DNA of 64,000 nt from Dermatophagoides farinae. Taxonomy: Eukaryota > Arthropoda > Arachnida > Sarcoptiformes > Pyroglyphidae. Location of the stretch: positions 3,026,001 to 3,090,000 of the forward strand of contig NC_134681.1 in NCBI RefSeq assembly GCF_024713945.1, given 5' to 3'. The notes beneath the pieces were generated by a model. That model did not search any database, was not told the DNA's origin, and saw only the letters and a list, made by a program, of their open reading frames with translations. Shown one piece after another: positions 36,942 through 52,183 of this stretch (position 1 is its first letter; each line of letters starts with the position of its first letter). The translations under genes were made by a program, and so were the position numbers.

Positions 36942-39900
36942 GAATGAGACACAAAATTGTAGTTGAAATGAAACTCGATTTTTTCGGATGTATTACGGCG
37001 CCTTTTGCATTCATCTGAACAACAACAACCAAACAAAGTCAGTCTGTGTTTAGACATCTTTTCGACAAGAATCGCACACACGCACACACACACTATTGCA
37101 TTCACAACATAAATCGTGGTACATTTTATTTCAATTGCATTTTTGGTAATTCTGGCGGTTTTCTGTTATCGTTTATTATTATTATTTGTTGTTGTTATAG
37201 ATGTTAAACAATTGTTTGTGCGTGGATACTTATTTATTATATTTATTTGTTTTATGTGGCATATAATAAGGCATTGTTTATGAAACAAAGCAAAAAACAA
37301 ATTTGTGAAAATGAAATTTAATTCACCAAAACATTTTTTTTTCTTGATTTTTCATCCATCCATCTGTGTGTGTGTGTTTGTGTGTCTATTGTGAATAAAC
37401 ATTGAACAGAATATTTGTTGATTGGCACCAACCTAAACATTGTATGGCCAAATATTCAAAGCCATTCATTCCTCTCATGTCATCGCGATCAACAAATCAA
37501 TCTCAGATTTGATTCGTGAAAGAAAGAAAAGTTGCAAAAAGAAAAACCGAAAATAAATTGACATTACGACAATTGTTGTGTTTTGTTAACTATACGAAAC
37601 TATTTTCTCATTGAATTCAACTCATCATCACAACAAAACAAGATCCAAACCTCAGGCCAGAATGATGGAAACAATTTTCTAAACAAGAAAAAAAATTCTC
37701 ATCAAACAACAACAACAACAAAACGATAACAAATTGTGAATCCATAAAGTGACAATTTTTTCCATAAAGAAAAAAAACAGAAAAAGCGAGAAAAGCACAA
37801 AATAAAACCGTTGACAACTTTGCTGTTATCATACCAAAGAAGAAAAAAAACTGTTATTTGGAATCCTGAAAATAAAAAGATTTCTGGACCATCAAACAAA
37901 AAGCTCATCATAGTCCCTAGAGGTAAAGTTGACATTTTTTTCCTTTATTTTTAGTTTCTTGATTTAGAATCACTTTTTTTTCTCAACATTTTTTCCAATA
38001 GTTTGATTAAGTTTCATTGATTTATTCATTTTCGCTTGATTTAAATTTTGTTTGTTTTATTTGCACTTTCTAATCATTATCAAGATTATCGTAGTGAAAA
38101 TTGCTCAAGAATTATCGATTCTTCTAATGTTTGAAAATTTAAACAAATTATTACTTTTTTGAAAAAACAAATGCTCCAAATAAAAAACGATGTTTAATGG
38201 TCCATGATGATGATCTGTCGTAATTTTTTGTCAACGATCCAATTCCCTTTTTACCCATTTTTAATGTGATAACTGTTAAAAATATTGTTGACATGAAAAT
38301 GTTGAGCAACAATGGCACTAATTGATTGATATAACATAAAAATGGTTTCATATTCTATATATATCGATTGTGAACCAACCACCAAAATTGTTTCATATAT
38401 GTAATAAAATAATCTTGACACTAACCAAGGTTTAAAGTGAAACGAAAATTCTGTGAAAAAAATATAGCTTTTTACGATTTAAATAATATAATATATTCAT
38501 TTCAAATGTCAAATTTCATAATGAATAAAGTAGAATTGAATCGTTTATATCAAATACCATCAAGATTAATAATGATGATGATAATTTTCCTTTTTGTTGA
38601 AGCGATTTTCAATCCATTTAAATTTTTTAGATGTATTTCCATTTTCCAGAAAAAAGCCTAGTGGGTGGATAAAAAAAAATTGTCATCATCATCATAATCA
38701 TAATAAATAAATATATTTATATTTATATAAAAAATCAATTTATTTTAATAGTTTATAGCTTATTATCACCTTAACTTAATATTGTCAAATTATCCTCGAT
38801 CAAGAAAAATTCAATAATCATCAATTCTGATTGTCAATGAAAATATTTCAATATTTGGAGCAACTAAGTGTTTCCTACAAATAGACATTGATGTGATGCG
38901 ATATTGATATCGATGACAATATGTTTGTTGAAAAGTATGTGTAAACATCATCATCACACTTTGTTGACATCCCTAAAGCGTTTTCTCTCCTCATTCTCTC
39001 TTCTCAGTAGTTTGCATCTACTTCAATTTTATTTTATTTTATAATCTATTTAAAACGTTTTTTCAATTTTATTTTTATCAAATAAAATGATATGATGATT
39101 ATGATGACAAGCCCCATCCACATACAATACAATCACATGGTATAAAAAAAAAAAATAAAATTGTCATCAATCACACACACACACAAGCAAACCAAATAAC
39201 GTTCATCATATAATCATCAGCCAAATGTTATAGTAATCGAAAAAAAATGTTTGATGATATATGGGCCACAACACATCGGAGATCGTATTTTTCATTTTTT
39301 TTACCTCGAGCATCAAACTATCGTATTTTCAAGATTGATTCACAAAAATTATTATTGTCCTACTACCATATTCTATCAAATCATCAATAATAATGATGAT
39401 GATGATGATTTGATTGCCATAATAAAAGTTTCGACGTCTTTTTTGCCTGTCGTTGTTGTTGTTGTCAACAGCAAATAATAAAATTGGGTAATCTTCATCA
39501 TCATTATTGAATCAAGAAAAAAAATGATATGTCTCTGTTTCAGTTTAATATGATTAGATGGAATATATATGCCAAAATATGACACACACAAACAATATAA
39601 ATACCTGCTGATTCCGGCGGAAAAAGTTTTTTTTTCTTTTTTTCTGGCTGATCATTATTTTTGTTTACCATTATTTGTGTGTGTGTGTGTGTGTGGGAAG
39701 AATTATTAGTGACTCAATCAACCATTAAACAGAGTGCCAGTGGAAGGTGTGAACGAAAAAAACTTTTGATTAGCTAACAAAGCAAAAAAAAAAGTTTCAA
39801 TCAAAATACAATCACCGTTTTCCTATTTTTTTTTCTTTTTGGTATTTACAGTTTCAGTTACAATTTGCTCATTTAATCGGTAATAATTATTAATGAATGA

Positions 39901-40966
39901 AATCCTGTCATTTTTCTATTTTTGTTCACCGTCTAAATTCAAATGGACAAAAAACAGACACAAAAAATTGTAATTTAATGGTAATGTTATGTCATGATGT
40001 GAATGTGATTACGATGGCGGTAACAGCAGGCGATTAATGTTTTTTTTTTTATTTCCAAACCAAAAAATATTTGATCGTTGTTTTTGCATCGAACAAACGA
40101 ACAAAAAAAAAAAAATGGAAATTATACAAATCAAAATCTCGGGCATTAAACAAGCATTAAGAAAGTTTTCATAATAGGTTTTTCACCTAAAAAACATATA
40201 TTCATTTTTTTGGGCAATGATATTCATTGGAAAAAGGGAAAAAATTCCACTTTTTGTTTGTTTGATTCATTTAAATAAATAACAACAATATATAGTTTTA
40301 TAGCCCATAAATGGTATTGATGTTGTTGTTTATGACTCTTTTTTTTCCACTGTTTCCAGAAAATCGCTCAATTTAAAATTCCACGATTCGATGATCGATC
40401 AAGAAAATTTATTCTTTTTAAAATAAAAAACAATCCAATGACTTTAGTTTTTGGTTTTTTGAATTTTTTCTTTTCAAGAGTTTCATGTTTCTTGTGTGTG
40501 TGAGTGTGTTTTGTTCGATGAAACCAATGAGAAACAAAACGAAAAAAGTTATAAATCTAGCACTTGAAGAAAAAGTTAATGGAAGAATTTTATTACTCGA
40601 TTTGTATTGGCCATGATGTCGTTGTTGTCTTCCATTTTCCCAAAACACCACCACCCCCAACTTTTTGCTTACGTCTCACATCTTGTCCAAATAAGGGATA
40701 CGGTATCCTATTACACTCATCCAATGAAAAGAAAAAAAACGGTGAAAAAAATTTCGCAATAAATTGGAAATACACGAGAAAAAAAAATTTGAGAATCACA
40801 GCATGAATGCTGATTCGTTTTTCACTCTGTTTATGCTATTGTTTTTCACGATATCATCTAACGACAAAATCATTCGAGATGATTCCAATCATTGTTACTT
40901 CTAGTGATGCCGTTGATGATAATGATGACAATTGATGATTATTGCAACAACTTTACAGCCGACAGC

Positions 40967-40986
40967 AAAAAAAAAAAAAAAAAAAA
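40967..40986. repeat. 20-nt poly(A) run
   Basis: An uninterrupted run of A followed by TAAAAATAAAAA. It could be a retroposon tail, but no upstream insert or flanking duplication was recognised. Confidence 0.6.
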
Positions 40987-43900
40987 TAAAAATAAAAATT
41001 GTCAAATCTAATCACGTTTTGTGATTCTTCGTTACAGAATCTGTTTAATTTTCTTTATTTTTTTCATTCTTTCTTTGAAAACAAAATCAAAGAATATATT
41101 TTGTCTGTCTCTGTGTGTATACGATCGTAAACAACGTTCGATTGGACACGATAACAAAAAATCTTCATTCTGATTATTGTTGATTTTGTTGATGTTGAAT
41201 TGAAGATGAAAGAAATGAAAAAGAAACTTTTCGTTTTTTTTCTGGATCGAATTCTTGTTAATGATTTTTTTCTGTTGTGCAAAAACAGAAAAATAGTATC
41301 TTTTTCCGAAAAGAGTGGTAGAGATATATATCATTAGATGAAAAAAAAATTCGTAAGTGTTCATTCATTTGGTTTTTTCTCCTCTTTTTTCTTTTTTCTT
41401 TTTTTTGTTTTGTTTTTGTTCGACATTATTTTATATATCGTTTCAAAAACAAAAAGAAAATAATAAATTACATGCAAAAACACATGCTATGTGTGTGTGT
41501 GTGTATTTACAGAAAATGAAAAAAATTGAGAAAAAAGAATAATGTGCACCATCATCTTTATACTTTCTCATATCACATTTATATTTAGATATTAGATATT
41601 AGAATCTAGTATTATTTAATACCAGAAAATGAAAAAAGGATTCTTTATTCTTATCCAAATCAACAGAAATGCGAACCCTTCTTTAGAGAGAATTTACAAA
41701 TAAATACTCTGGGTAGAAAAGAAAAAAATAGTTTTAAAAGTTTTACTAAGAATATAATGATGAAGATGATGACGACGACGAAAAAAACTTTAAAGCTGGA
41801 AGAAATTTCAATCCTAATAAATTTTCTTTTCTTTCTCATTTTTTTTCGGTGAAACTTTTTTTCTTTGCACCAGAAAATGAAAACTTTTGTTTTTACAACT
41901 TTGTATTTTTTCCTGTCTTTCAAAAAAAAAAACACACACACACACACAAACACAGACATACATAATTAATGCACAGTGATTTTTTTCCAGAGATAAAAAG
42001 TTTTTTTTTAATTCATTCTATTTGATAGTTTAATCAATGAAATGGCCATTCTCAATGACTATCCTATGAATTACCAATGAGTTTGTCTAAAACCAAGTCT
42101 ACCAAAAACAGATTTATATTGTCGTTCATTTAAATCGATTCCGATAGATAATAAAAAATAAGTAAAAACAAAAAAAAACACATTCACCCACCAAAACAAC
42201 CACTGTAACACGTTACAACAAATAAATATTCAAAATAACTAAACAGGTTTCACAATCCAATAAAATTGCCTTTTTTTATAGAATTAATTATGACGTTACA
42301 CGAGCGAAAAAAAACTTGGTCAACGCCACCTTGATTCCGGTTATAGGATTATCCTTGATTACCTTGAACCAAAACAAAAGAAAAGCACTTGCGAATAAAT
42401 TCAAAATACTAATCATCATCATCATCATCATCATCATTATGAACTTAATGATATGAATAAAATAAATGATCAACTATTAAATCACACACACACACACAGT
42501 TACACACAACACAAAAGTTTGAAACGAAAAAAAAAACAAAATATTTTAAATCATGAACAACCGACCCTTGGGACCAAGTGTGAAATTGAAGTTGGTTTTA
42601 AATATTATCCTATCTAGTTATTCTATCATCAATTAAATTCCTCGGGTGTATAGAGGAAAAAAATTTCTATTTTGTATTTTTTTTTGTGTTCGAGTTATAT
42701 AAAAACGAAACTATCACACACCCACACAAATATAATAAATGTTTCTCCAAGGACCTTTTTTCCTGGTGGAAAAGGTTGTTGTTTTTGCCTGTTTTTTTTT
42801 TGTTTTGTTTTCACATTACTTTCTCAACTTAAACTTTTTTTGCATCAGTATTTTTCTTTACCGATTCTTCTGTCATCGCATATTCATTATTATCATCAAG
42901 CTTGAAAATGATATATTAGTCAGTAGTTTTTTTCATTCATTCATTCATTCATTGAATGAATTCTTTTTTTCCAATTTCTTTAAAAGTCTTGATAGTCTTC
43001 ATTATTTGACAATTTTTTTCGCAGTCTTTTTGAAATGTTTTGAAATTTTTTTCTTTCAAAGCCTCAAAGTATCATTGTGTCAAATATACATTGATTATCA
43101 TTATGTCATCTGTGTGTGTGTGTGTCAGTGAATTTGTCACAATTATTTTTACCTTATTTTGACATTAACAAAGAAAAATGGAGAATTTTTCCAAATGAAT
43201 GTATGTGTATATAAAAAAAACGACAAACAAAAAAAGAATATTATGTTTGCGGTATATTTTTATTATATAAAAATGGTCTGATGAATTGAGTTCGAATCGA
43301 ATTCAAAAAACGAAACGAAACAAAACCAGTAATGACAAAGCAGAAAAATTGTTCAATTTTTCCATTTCATACACTTGATCACATCTTTAGTCAGATCATC
43401 ATCAGTCATATTTATTTGTTAATTTTGTGATTCGTTGTTTGTGTCAATGGGTGTGTGTATTCATTAAAGAAGAGAAAATTTTTCTTTCTTTCTTTTATTC
43501 TTCATCATCATTTTTCATTTGTTTCGTTATTATTATCATTATGATGATGATGATGATGATGATGATTTCAAGTGAAATTCTCGCCATTATTCAGAAAAAG
43601 AAACACAACAAAAATTCATCGATGCATTCATGCATTCCAGAAAGAGAACAATGAGAAATGATACAAAACAAGAATATTTAGAATATCTCTATTTTCTTCT
43701 TCTTCGTTTTATTGGAATATACCACAATGGTGATTATGTATTGTATAATAATGATTTCATTTTCAAACACAGGCAAATAAAATCACCAAAATGATATTGA
43801 TATAGCTCGAGATGAATGTGAAATTTATCGTATAAAATTATCTGAATGATTCTCGAATCAAAATTGACAAGACAAATAATTTGAATAAATGAATGAAACA

Positions 43901-46900
43901 CAATGATGATGATGATGATGATATTTTTGGGTTCGTTAACGAATACAACGGCAATGACGAAAAAAAAAAAAATAAATCATCTCATTTATAGATTCCAATT
44001 GCTGGTGGTTTTGCATCATTGATTTCGAATCACAACTTTTGTTTCTCTCTCTCTTTCTTAAATCATTATTATTCATTGAAATTTGTATTCTATTGTTTTG
44101 GTTATATTCTGACAATTTGTTGTTGTATTTCGATCATTTTGTTATTCCACATTAAAGACATGTTGTTGTCATTAGTATTGGTTTATTATGGAAAAAGTTT
44201 TAAAATTTGCAAAAAAAAAAATTTTTCTTTTAAAAAACGACAACAATTGTTCGCATCTCAATCAAATTGACCATTATATTTTCTGATTAGGATATCCATT
44301 TTAACATCTTCAGAAAAAACGAAAATTTCATCATGTAATGTTTTCATTGAAATTTTCATCATCATCATTTCAGTTTACGAGTGTTTCTGATTGTGTTTTA
44401 TTTTTTTCTTTCTTATTGGATGTTGTTGTTGATGTTGTCCAAGTCAATTTGATACTAGAACAAAAAAAAACTGCTGCAGCAGAAAAGAAAAGAAAAAATT
44501 TTTCGCTTTATTGCTATTGAAACTATCTCATCACATCAGAAAACAAAGTGAACATGTCTCGTCTTGTTGTTGTTTCAATTTTCGTCCTCGTTGTTTTTTG
44601 TGCTTGTCTTCTTGTTCGTTTTGGTTCAAATTGTTCCAAAAAAAACTTCAAAATCATCGACTGAAAATGATAATGATAATGATGATGAAAGTCATGTAAA
44701 ATCTACTTCAAATCATCATTGTTGATGATGATGATGATGATGATGGTGAGGATTGCCGGCTTGTTTTGATTTTGATGTTTTTGATTTTGGTCATGATGCC
44801 CAAGTTATTTGATTTTTTGAGCCCATTCCAATTCGTTTTCTTTCCGAAATAGAAATAAGAAAAAAATAACCGGAATCTGATCAAGTTGTGAGAGAAAAAG
44901 AAAGAGAACTGAATATCCGGTTTTATTCAAATGCAAATTTTCAAATGAAAATAAAATCATGTTTTGATTAAAAGAATTCCAAAGAAATGATTGCCAATTT
45001 TTTTTTGTTGAATTTTCATTTTCGTTCATTCATTCAAATTTAAATATTCATGCAAAACATTCACACACACACACACACGGCACAAACATGATGATGATGA
45101 CAAAAACATGAATTTTATTTCTCTTCTATGCATTCAAGAATAAAAAGAAAAAAATTTACTTGATTTCGTTATCAATTTTTACGGAAAAAAACGGATCATC
45201 ACACATCATATTTTTATTGGCAGATGAATGTTTTAACTTTTCATTTCTCCAATTTTCCATTACCATCAAAATCAAATTGCAATTGAATTTTAATTCTGGT
45301 GAATCTGAATTCTGATTATATTTTATAAGAAATTTTATATGTTGATAATATTTGCACCAATCGGGAATCCAATCAAACCAAATCAGAAAAAAAATCGAAT
45401 GAATTACCAAATGAACCAAAAACAGAGAGAAGAAAATGTTTGATAAATGAACAAATGGACCACCGCGACCATCACCACACACACACTAGTTTGGTTGTTG
45501 TTGATGATAATAATAATAACTTATTTATTACTGCTAAATGTAGTTTTTTTTCATTTCATTTCTTGGAACCGAGAAAGAATCTCCAAAAGAAACCATCAGA
45601 AAAAAAGAGAAATCAGTTTTGGCCAACAACAACAACAACAACAACAATCAAACCCGAACTCGAGAAAAAAAATTGGGAAGAATGATTAATGAGATGTTCA
45701 TGGAAAAAAGTAGATTTTTTCTGTTTTTTCTTACTCCATTTGATTCGTATGTCTATTAACCATGTCAATTGGAATTCTGGTCGTTTCACAGAAATAGATG
45801 AAATTGGTTTTTCATTTATTCATCTGCCTTCTTCCTAAAGAGAAAAAAAAATTCAATTGCTTTCAAATTTGTGTTTTGGAATTTGTTTTCCATTTCTTCT
45901 TCAATTCTTGTTGGGAAAAAAAGTGCAATGTATTTCGATTTTACAACTCAATTCTATCAATGATAATAATAACATCATCAGCAGCATTGATTTGTTCAAT
46001 TTCAATCACTTTTTTTTCTGTTGCTTTCAAACAAAATCATCATAATCATAATAATAATTTCGTTAAAAAAAAACTTCAAACAAAAAAGCCCATTTTTCTT
46101 TTCACTATTATTCCCAGAAATAATAATGATGGAGAACAAATTTTTATTCAAATTTCATGCAACTTGCTTTTGATAAAAGTTTTTTTTTTTGAATTCATTT
46201 TTTCTTGTGGGTTGGTCTGGTTCGGTTGATTGTTTGGTTATATTATTATTATTATTATGATGATGTTGATGATAGGAAAAACAAAAGGAAAAAATTCAGG
46301 AATCAGTTTCAATAGAATCATATTCAACCAAATTGTGGTGAACTTTTTTTTTTTTATTTAAAAAATTTTGTTTAATTAATACATCTATTTATTCATTCTT
46401 TGTTGAATAAATGAGAAAATAACGAGAAAGAGAAAAGTGAAAAAACAATATTCCTTTGTTTCTACGTGTGTGTCGAGTCGATTTTACATTCTTAAAACCA
46501 AACAAAAGAAAAATGAACCTTAGAATTTCGAACATAAAGGTGAAGGTAAAAGCAATTTCAATTCTTTTTTTCTCTCTCTCTCTCGTTCTTTCTATTCATT
46601 CTCTGAAGTTATTTTTGATTATTCTCCATTATTTTTCATTCGATGTGATTACGATGATGATGATTACAATCCATTATTTCTTAAATGAGAAAAGAGAGCT
46701 ATAGTGGAAAAAAATTTTCATTTCATTCATTCATACATCACGTAATTGTGTACTCATCCGAACGATGAATCCTGGAGATGATAATGATTGCAATGAAACT
46801 TTTTAACAACAAAAAAAAATTTAAAAACCTTGATATCACTATTATTTCCGCCATTGTTTTCAAATTTTGAATTTTTCCACCGAAAAAAAATGTAAAGTTG

Positions 46901-46914
46901 TCAGTAATCTATTG

Positions 46915-46934
46915 TAGTGTAGTGTAGTGTAGTG
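46915..46934. repeat. (TAGTG)4 tandem pentamer
   Basis: Four exact copies of TAGTG. Confidence 0.85.
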
Positions 46935-49900
46935 CCATCCTTTGGTATCAAAATCAACGGCTGATACATTTTTACAGTGTAAACTAACTGCGTATATTGA
47001 CAATTTTGTTTGACATTTGACAAGTTTCAAATGATACTAATTTTGTGTGCGTGTGTGTGTGTGTGTCATGTCATTGAAACACTTCAAAAAATGAATTTCA
47101 TCATCATCTTATTGCACAAGCAGATATACAAACACTACATCTACTAAATGTCCATTCATATTATTCACACACGAACACATTTCATTCATTCATTCATTGT
47201 TTCATAATGTGTTTATTCCCACTACCCAAAAAAAGCAAATAAAAAACAAACATTCATTCAGATTATTCTTGTGAATTGTCATTATTATATAACCAACAAA
47301 AAAAACGAATAAAATACACAAACAGGAGATAAAAAAAAAACATTTCCAAAATTGAAACCTAAACTCATCCACTCACTCTATGTGGGTGTGTGATTTGTTT
47401 CATTTTGTTTTGTTTGATTTGTAAGTGTCTTTATGTCAATAGCAGCAGCAGCCAAACACACACACACACACACAAATCAAACAAACAATTTGTTCGTTCA
47501 TTTATTCATTCATTTTGTTTCTATTTTCCGAATTCAATTCAATAGCTACTTGAATCCACAATTCAAACAAAAATCTTTGTATTTACAAGAAAATTGGTTA
47601 AATTGAGTACCAAACAGTGACGAAAAACAGCATCCGATTTGATAATATTTGTTAGTGGTGATGATAGTTGGATAAATAAAGAGAGAAAAAAAATTGATTT
47701 GTGATTATGAAATAGAATTGATTGTTGATTCATTCATATTGATAGATGAAAAAAAGACAAACATTTGAAGAGAGAGAGAGAGAGAGATTGAAAGAAATTG
47801 GTCAGTCAAGTCTGGTGTAACAATGGAAAATGAAAATAGTTTCGGTTTTGTCGTTGTTGTTGTCATTGTCGGGTTTGTAATTCGTTTTATGGTTTTAGTA
47901 AAACCAAAAACATTGACAAAAATGGCTAAATTGATTTCAAATCATTTGAGCTTCAAATGAATGAATTGATCATAGTAGTGGTATTTCTTCTGTTTTCGTT
48001 GTTAAAAACAGAAATTTTTCAAGTCAATTTTTTTTTGTTTTTTGTTCAAAATTATCAATTGATTAATTTATTAATTATTTTTTTGAAAGGTCAAAATTCG
48101 TTGCTGTTATTATGTGACAACAACAGCAGCACAATGTTAATGATCTTGGACTAATTGAATTGAAATTTGATTTTTTTCCTGCTCATTCATTCCGTTAATA
48201 ATTTTTTTTTTGTTTTTTTTTAATTTTTTTTCACTAATTTAAACTTTTTACTCTTGCCCCCATTGTTAATGATTGAAATTTTTTTTTCGCTTTATGAAAA
48301 ATGGCCATAGACACAAGCAGCGAAAAAAATGAGAAAAAAATTAGACGTCAAAAACATTTGGCCAATTGAATTCAGATTTAAAAGCAGAAAAAAAAATCTG
48401 AAATATGAAAATGAAAAAAAAATTGTTTGACCCTAATGAGTTTCTTTGTCGTTCGGTAACTAAATAGTACAACGATAAATTAAGCAAAATGTAAAAAGTT
48501 TTCTCTCTCTCTCTCTCTCTCTCTCTGTTTCTTGATGTAACTAAGAATTCCTTCATTTAATGGAATTTCGATTTTTTTTTCTATGTCAATTCTTGCTTCA
48601 TCATCAACATCATCACTTGGGAAATTGAAGGAGAACAAAAAAAAGTTTAAATCAAAATCAAAATAGAAATAGAAAAAACAAATCGGAAAAAAATTAATTC
48701 ATCATAATAAAGAGCGTATAAAATTATTATTATTGTGTGAAGAGAGAGAAAGATAGAGAGAGCAAAAGAGGGTTGCTTTTGTGTTAATAGCAACTTTTGA
48801 ATTCAAGCAGCGAAAATAATTTGATGTGAATAAAAAATTAACGACTGCTGCTTCTGCTGCTGCTACTAATATTTTTTTTTTGGCGACAAATTATTTTCCA
48901 TTTTATCATTTTTCTCTATCTTTCACTGTCTGCGTTTGTTATCATAGTAGTTTAGCAGCAATAACAAATTCACTATTTCGGAAATATTCTCTTTAGCACT
49001 TTGTTTTTTTCGTATTTTTGGTTTTTTCTTTGGTTTTCAATTTAGACAAAAAAAAAATTGAAAAAAAATTCGTGACTAGAATTATTGATTTTTTTTTCTT
49101 CATCCACATTCAATTCAATTCAAATGATAGACAAGTGTGTTAGTCATTCTTACTTAATCACATCGGGTCTTGTATTTTTTTTTCTATCAGGGCAGCTCTT
49201 GCAAACGAGATTCAATGGCAATTGTAGGTATTGTGATTACACAGAATTGCAATTGTTTTTGTTTTCATTCGATGAATTGCATCTTTGCAAATTTATTATT
49301 ATTGTTTTTGTTTTTGTTTTCATCAAAAAAAAAAACATTCACAAAAAGAACAGATGTGAAAAAGTCAGCAAAAATGAAATCGGTTTACGTGTTCAATACA
49401 TTATCAAATCATGGAACCAACAAACAAACAAACAAACCGCACGCACGCACACACACACATTTTCTTTCCCGGTACATCACCTATATCAATGATTGAAGAA
49501 TTGAAAGAAAATTATTTTTTGAGCAAACAAAAAATAAATTGAAAAATCCATTTCAATTTATTTTTTTTTTTTGCCAAAAAAATTATTTGTTTATCAATAG
49601 AATGAAATGTTTTTTTTTTGTTTGTCTGTTGAATGTTTCGCTTTTGACAATCATCATCGTCATCATCATCATCAATATGGCCATTTTAAATATTGTGTTT
49701 GTGTGTGTGTGTGTGTGTCAAAATAAATAAATCGATTTTGATTTTCATTTTTATTATTGTGGTTACATTTGTATTGTCCGGATGTTATATCTGTCGAATT
49801 TTAGAATTTGAGGCCATGAGAAAAATGAAGAAAGAAAAAAAAACGATGAAAACTTGATGGTGGTTTTTCATGACTAAAATCGATTGATCATTTTTTTCAT

Positions 49901-51915
49901 TCATTTGTTGGCTGTTTTTTTTCATTGATTTCAAAATATTTTTGAAATTGAAAGAAACAAACATTTTTCTCTACTCTCCTCGTTTGTTCGGATTTTATTG
50001 GCAACAACAACATATGTGAAACACAGACATATTTTGACAACGATCAAACGATTACGTTAGAAATAGATAGATGAAGAAAAAAAATCTGTAAACCACAACA
50101 ACACAGAAATATGGCCATAAAAATATACAATTTTATATGTGCCGATCCTGGAACACCAACAACATCAACAGAATTGAACCAGAAATGCTGTATTGACAAC
50201 TATTATTAGCTATAATATGTGTTGTAGATCGGTACTTGGATTTTTTTCTGACAAAATTGTTTTGCGTGTCTGTTTTTTCGTTTCTGGGTTGGTTCCGAAT
50301 TTGTGCCAAACAAAAGAAACAAATAATAATGATCATGATAAATTCGTAGAAATGTGTCATCGTCCAATTCTCTCTCTCTCTCTCTCTTTGTATGTGTGAT
50401 TGAATGATTTGACACATTGTCATTTGAATCTGTAAAAAATGGAGAATTTTTTCCATCCAAATAGTAATGAAAATTGATGTTTTCACAACTGCGTTAATTT
50501 AATTTTCATTCCTTTTGAATGTCCATGACCAATTACAACATTTTTTAGCAGTTTTGATATTTTTCCATGCAAATATCTTTTTTTCCACACATACATTTTT
50601 GAGTATTTTGTTGTCGTCGTCGTTTTTTTTTTTGATATTTTCATTGAGAATTGAGAATCATCGACATAATCGAAGACGAAAAATAGACGTGAGAAATATT
50701 TTGTCACGTAATTTTTTTTCTGTGGTTGTTGTTGGATGATGGGCAGTTTAGATCGAAGAAAAACGAAAAAAAGTTACAGTTTCAATAACAGAATCAATCC
50801 TCTTTCGTATGTGTGGCTATACAATTCAGATAATTTGATCATAACGTGATATCTGTATTTGATCCAAATCGTGATCCATTCATTTCCACTTTCACTCACA
50901 CTCATTTTATTCTCTATGGACCATATTTTCTAATTCTTTAAGATTCTCAAATTCCCAGAATTCATATTATCTAAGCTTTTCGGGTTTCAAGAGGCAGATT
51001 TTATTTTATTTTATTTTCTCTAAAAAAATTTTTTTCTATTAATTTCTGTTTTAAAGCTAAATTTTCTATTTTTCGCCCGAATACACGCACAACACTATCA
51101 TTAAATTAAATGATGATTTTTGTTTATTCTTTTCCTTTCTTTTCTTGTTATTTAATTCGACAAAATACTAAAAACGTTTATTTATTTATAAATTTCAAAA
51201 AACAAGAAAAATCTAATGATCTATTCATATAGCAAGAAAAAAAATTACCAGATTTTTCAAGTGTTATTTCGATTATCATCATTACACAAACATGAAAAAT
51301 CTTTTAATTTTTGATATGTGTGCGTGTGTGTGCGTGGTAAATTTGGAATTATATTTGTATTTGTATATCCACAAACCGAATATAATGCAAATATTTTTCT
51401 CACAATTGAAAGAGTTTTTGTTTTTGGTTTAGTGATCCAAAAAAAAATGAAAAAAAATTTGATCCATTGAGAATTATATATTAAAAGATAATTTCAAACT
51501 AACAAACTAGACCAACCTTTATTAATGGATCCAAAACTACACACACACGATGATGGTTATTACTATTATTAGTTCATATGATTAAAGAAAGAGAAGAATA
51601 ATAAAAGTCTTAAAGAATTCTGAAATTACGATTCATTAGACAAAGAATAAAATACTCAAGGATCAAGGAACCTTTAGCGAAAATGATGATATTCCAATCC
51701 GATATAAATTGCATTATGGATAGTAAATATAAATACTAATAATTCGTTTTTGTGTGTGTGTGTGTAGCAATGCATTAGTATTATTATGGTTTTTGATATA
51801 CGGCAGAACAAAAATCGAGTAGCATCTGGATCTTTTCTGTTGTTTTTTTCTCTCTTTATTATTTTTTTCTTGAATCAATGAGAGTCAGCAACAATAATAA
51901 CAATTTCTCAATAAC

Positions 51916-51935
51916 GTAATCCGTAAGCGGATTAC
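51916..51935. other. Perfect 8-bp hairpin upstream of KAR-B
   Basis: GTAATCCG, TAAG, CGGATTAC, followed by CCGGTTTCGG and a T run. It lies about 200 bp before the first KAR-B coding exon, in what is probably 5' leader intron or promoter sequence. Confidence 0.45.
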
Positions 51936-52130
51936 CGGTTTCGGTTTTTTATTATCATTATTTTCATCGTTCATTCGAAAAAAAGAAGAAGCAAACATTA
52001 AACATTTCCATTTCGCAGAGAAAACTTGTGTTTTAATCTTAATAACCAAATAAAATGATGATTTTTTTGATTTCTATTAATTCTCGAATATTGAACTAAT
52101 TGATTTTTTTTCCTTTTTCTATCTTTTGAA

Positions 52131-52139
52131 TATTTGCAG
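52131..52139 (+). other. Probable 3' splice site before the first KAR-B coding exon
   Basis: TATTTGCAG follows a pyrimidine-rich stretch (TTTTTTTTCCTTTTTCTATC) and lies 44 bp before the first in-frame ATG. This implies at least one untranslated exon further upstream that I cannot locate. Confidence 0.5.
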
Positions 52140-52183
52140 ATTGGAGAAAAAATTAGCAAAAAATAATATCTCGAAATGTTTAG

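Larger units (their letters stand above)
19144..52139. other. 33-kb gene-poor spacer between the two head-to-head receptor genes
   Basis: I found no gene I can defend here. The region is AT-rich and full of poly-A/T, GAT, TTG and CA tracts, so nearly all open frames are low-complexity translations, including a 169-codon one at 29247-29756 with poly-Leu from a TTG run. It must contain the promoters, and probably untranslated 5' exons, of both divergent receptor genes; I cannot place them. Non-repetitive but unrecognised minus-strand frames lie at 45156-45482 and 26249-26518. Hairpins stand at 21926-21949, 36879-36941 and 51916-51935, CATGAT repeats at 27467-27493 and 31338-31362, and a 20-nt poly-A at 40967-40986. 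Confidence 0.55.

Noticed and set aside
38506-38661. Short frame with a hydrophobic segment resembling a signal peptide
   Set aside because: The hydrophobic stretch comes from an ATG/ATT run. There is no partner exon, no donor and no recognisable mature peptide.
40967-40986. Poly(A) run as a retroposon tail
   Set aside because: No target-site duplication or upstream coding remnant could be identified.
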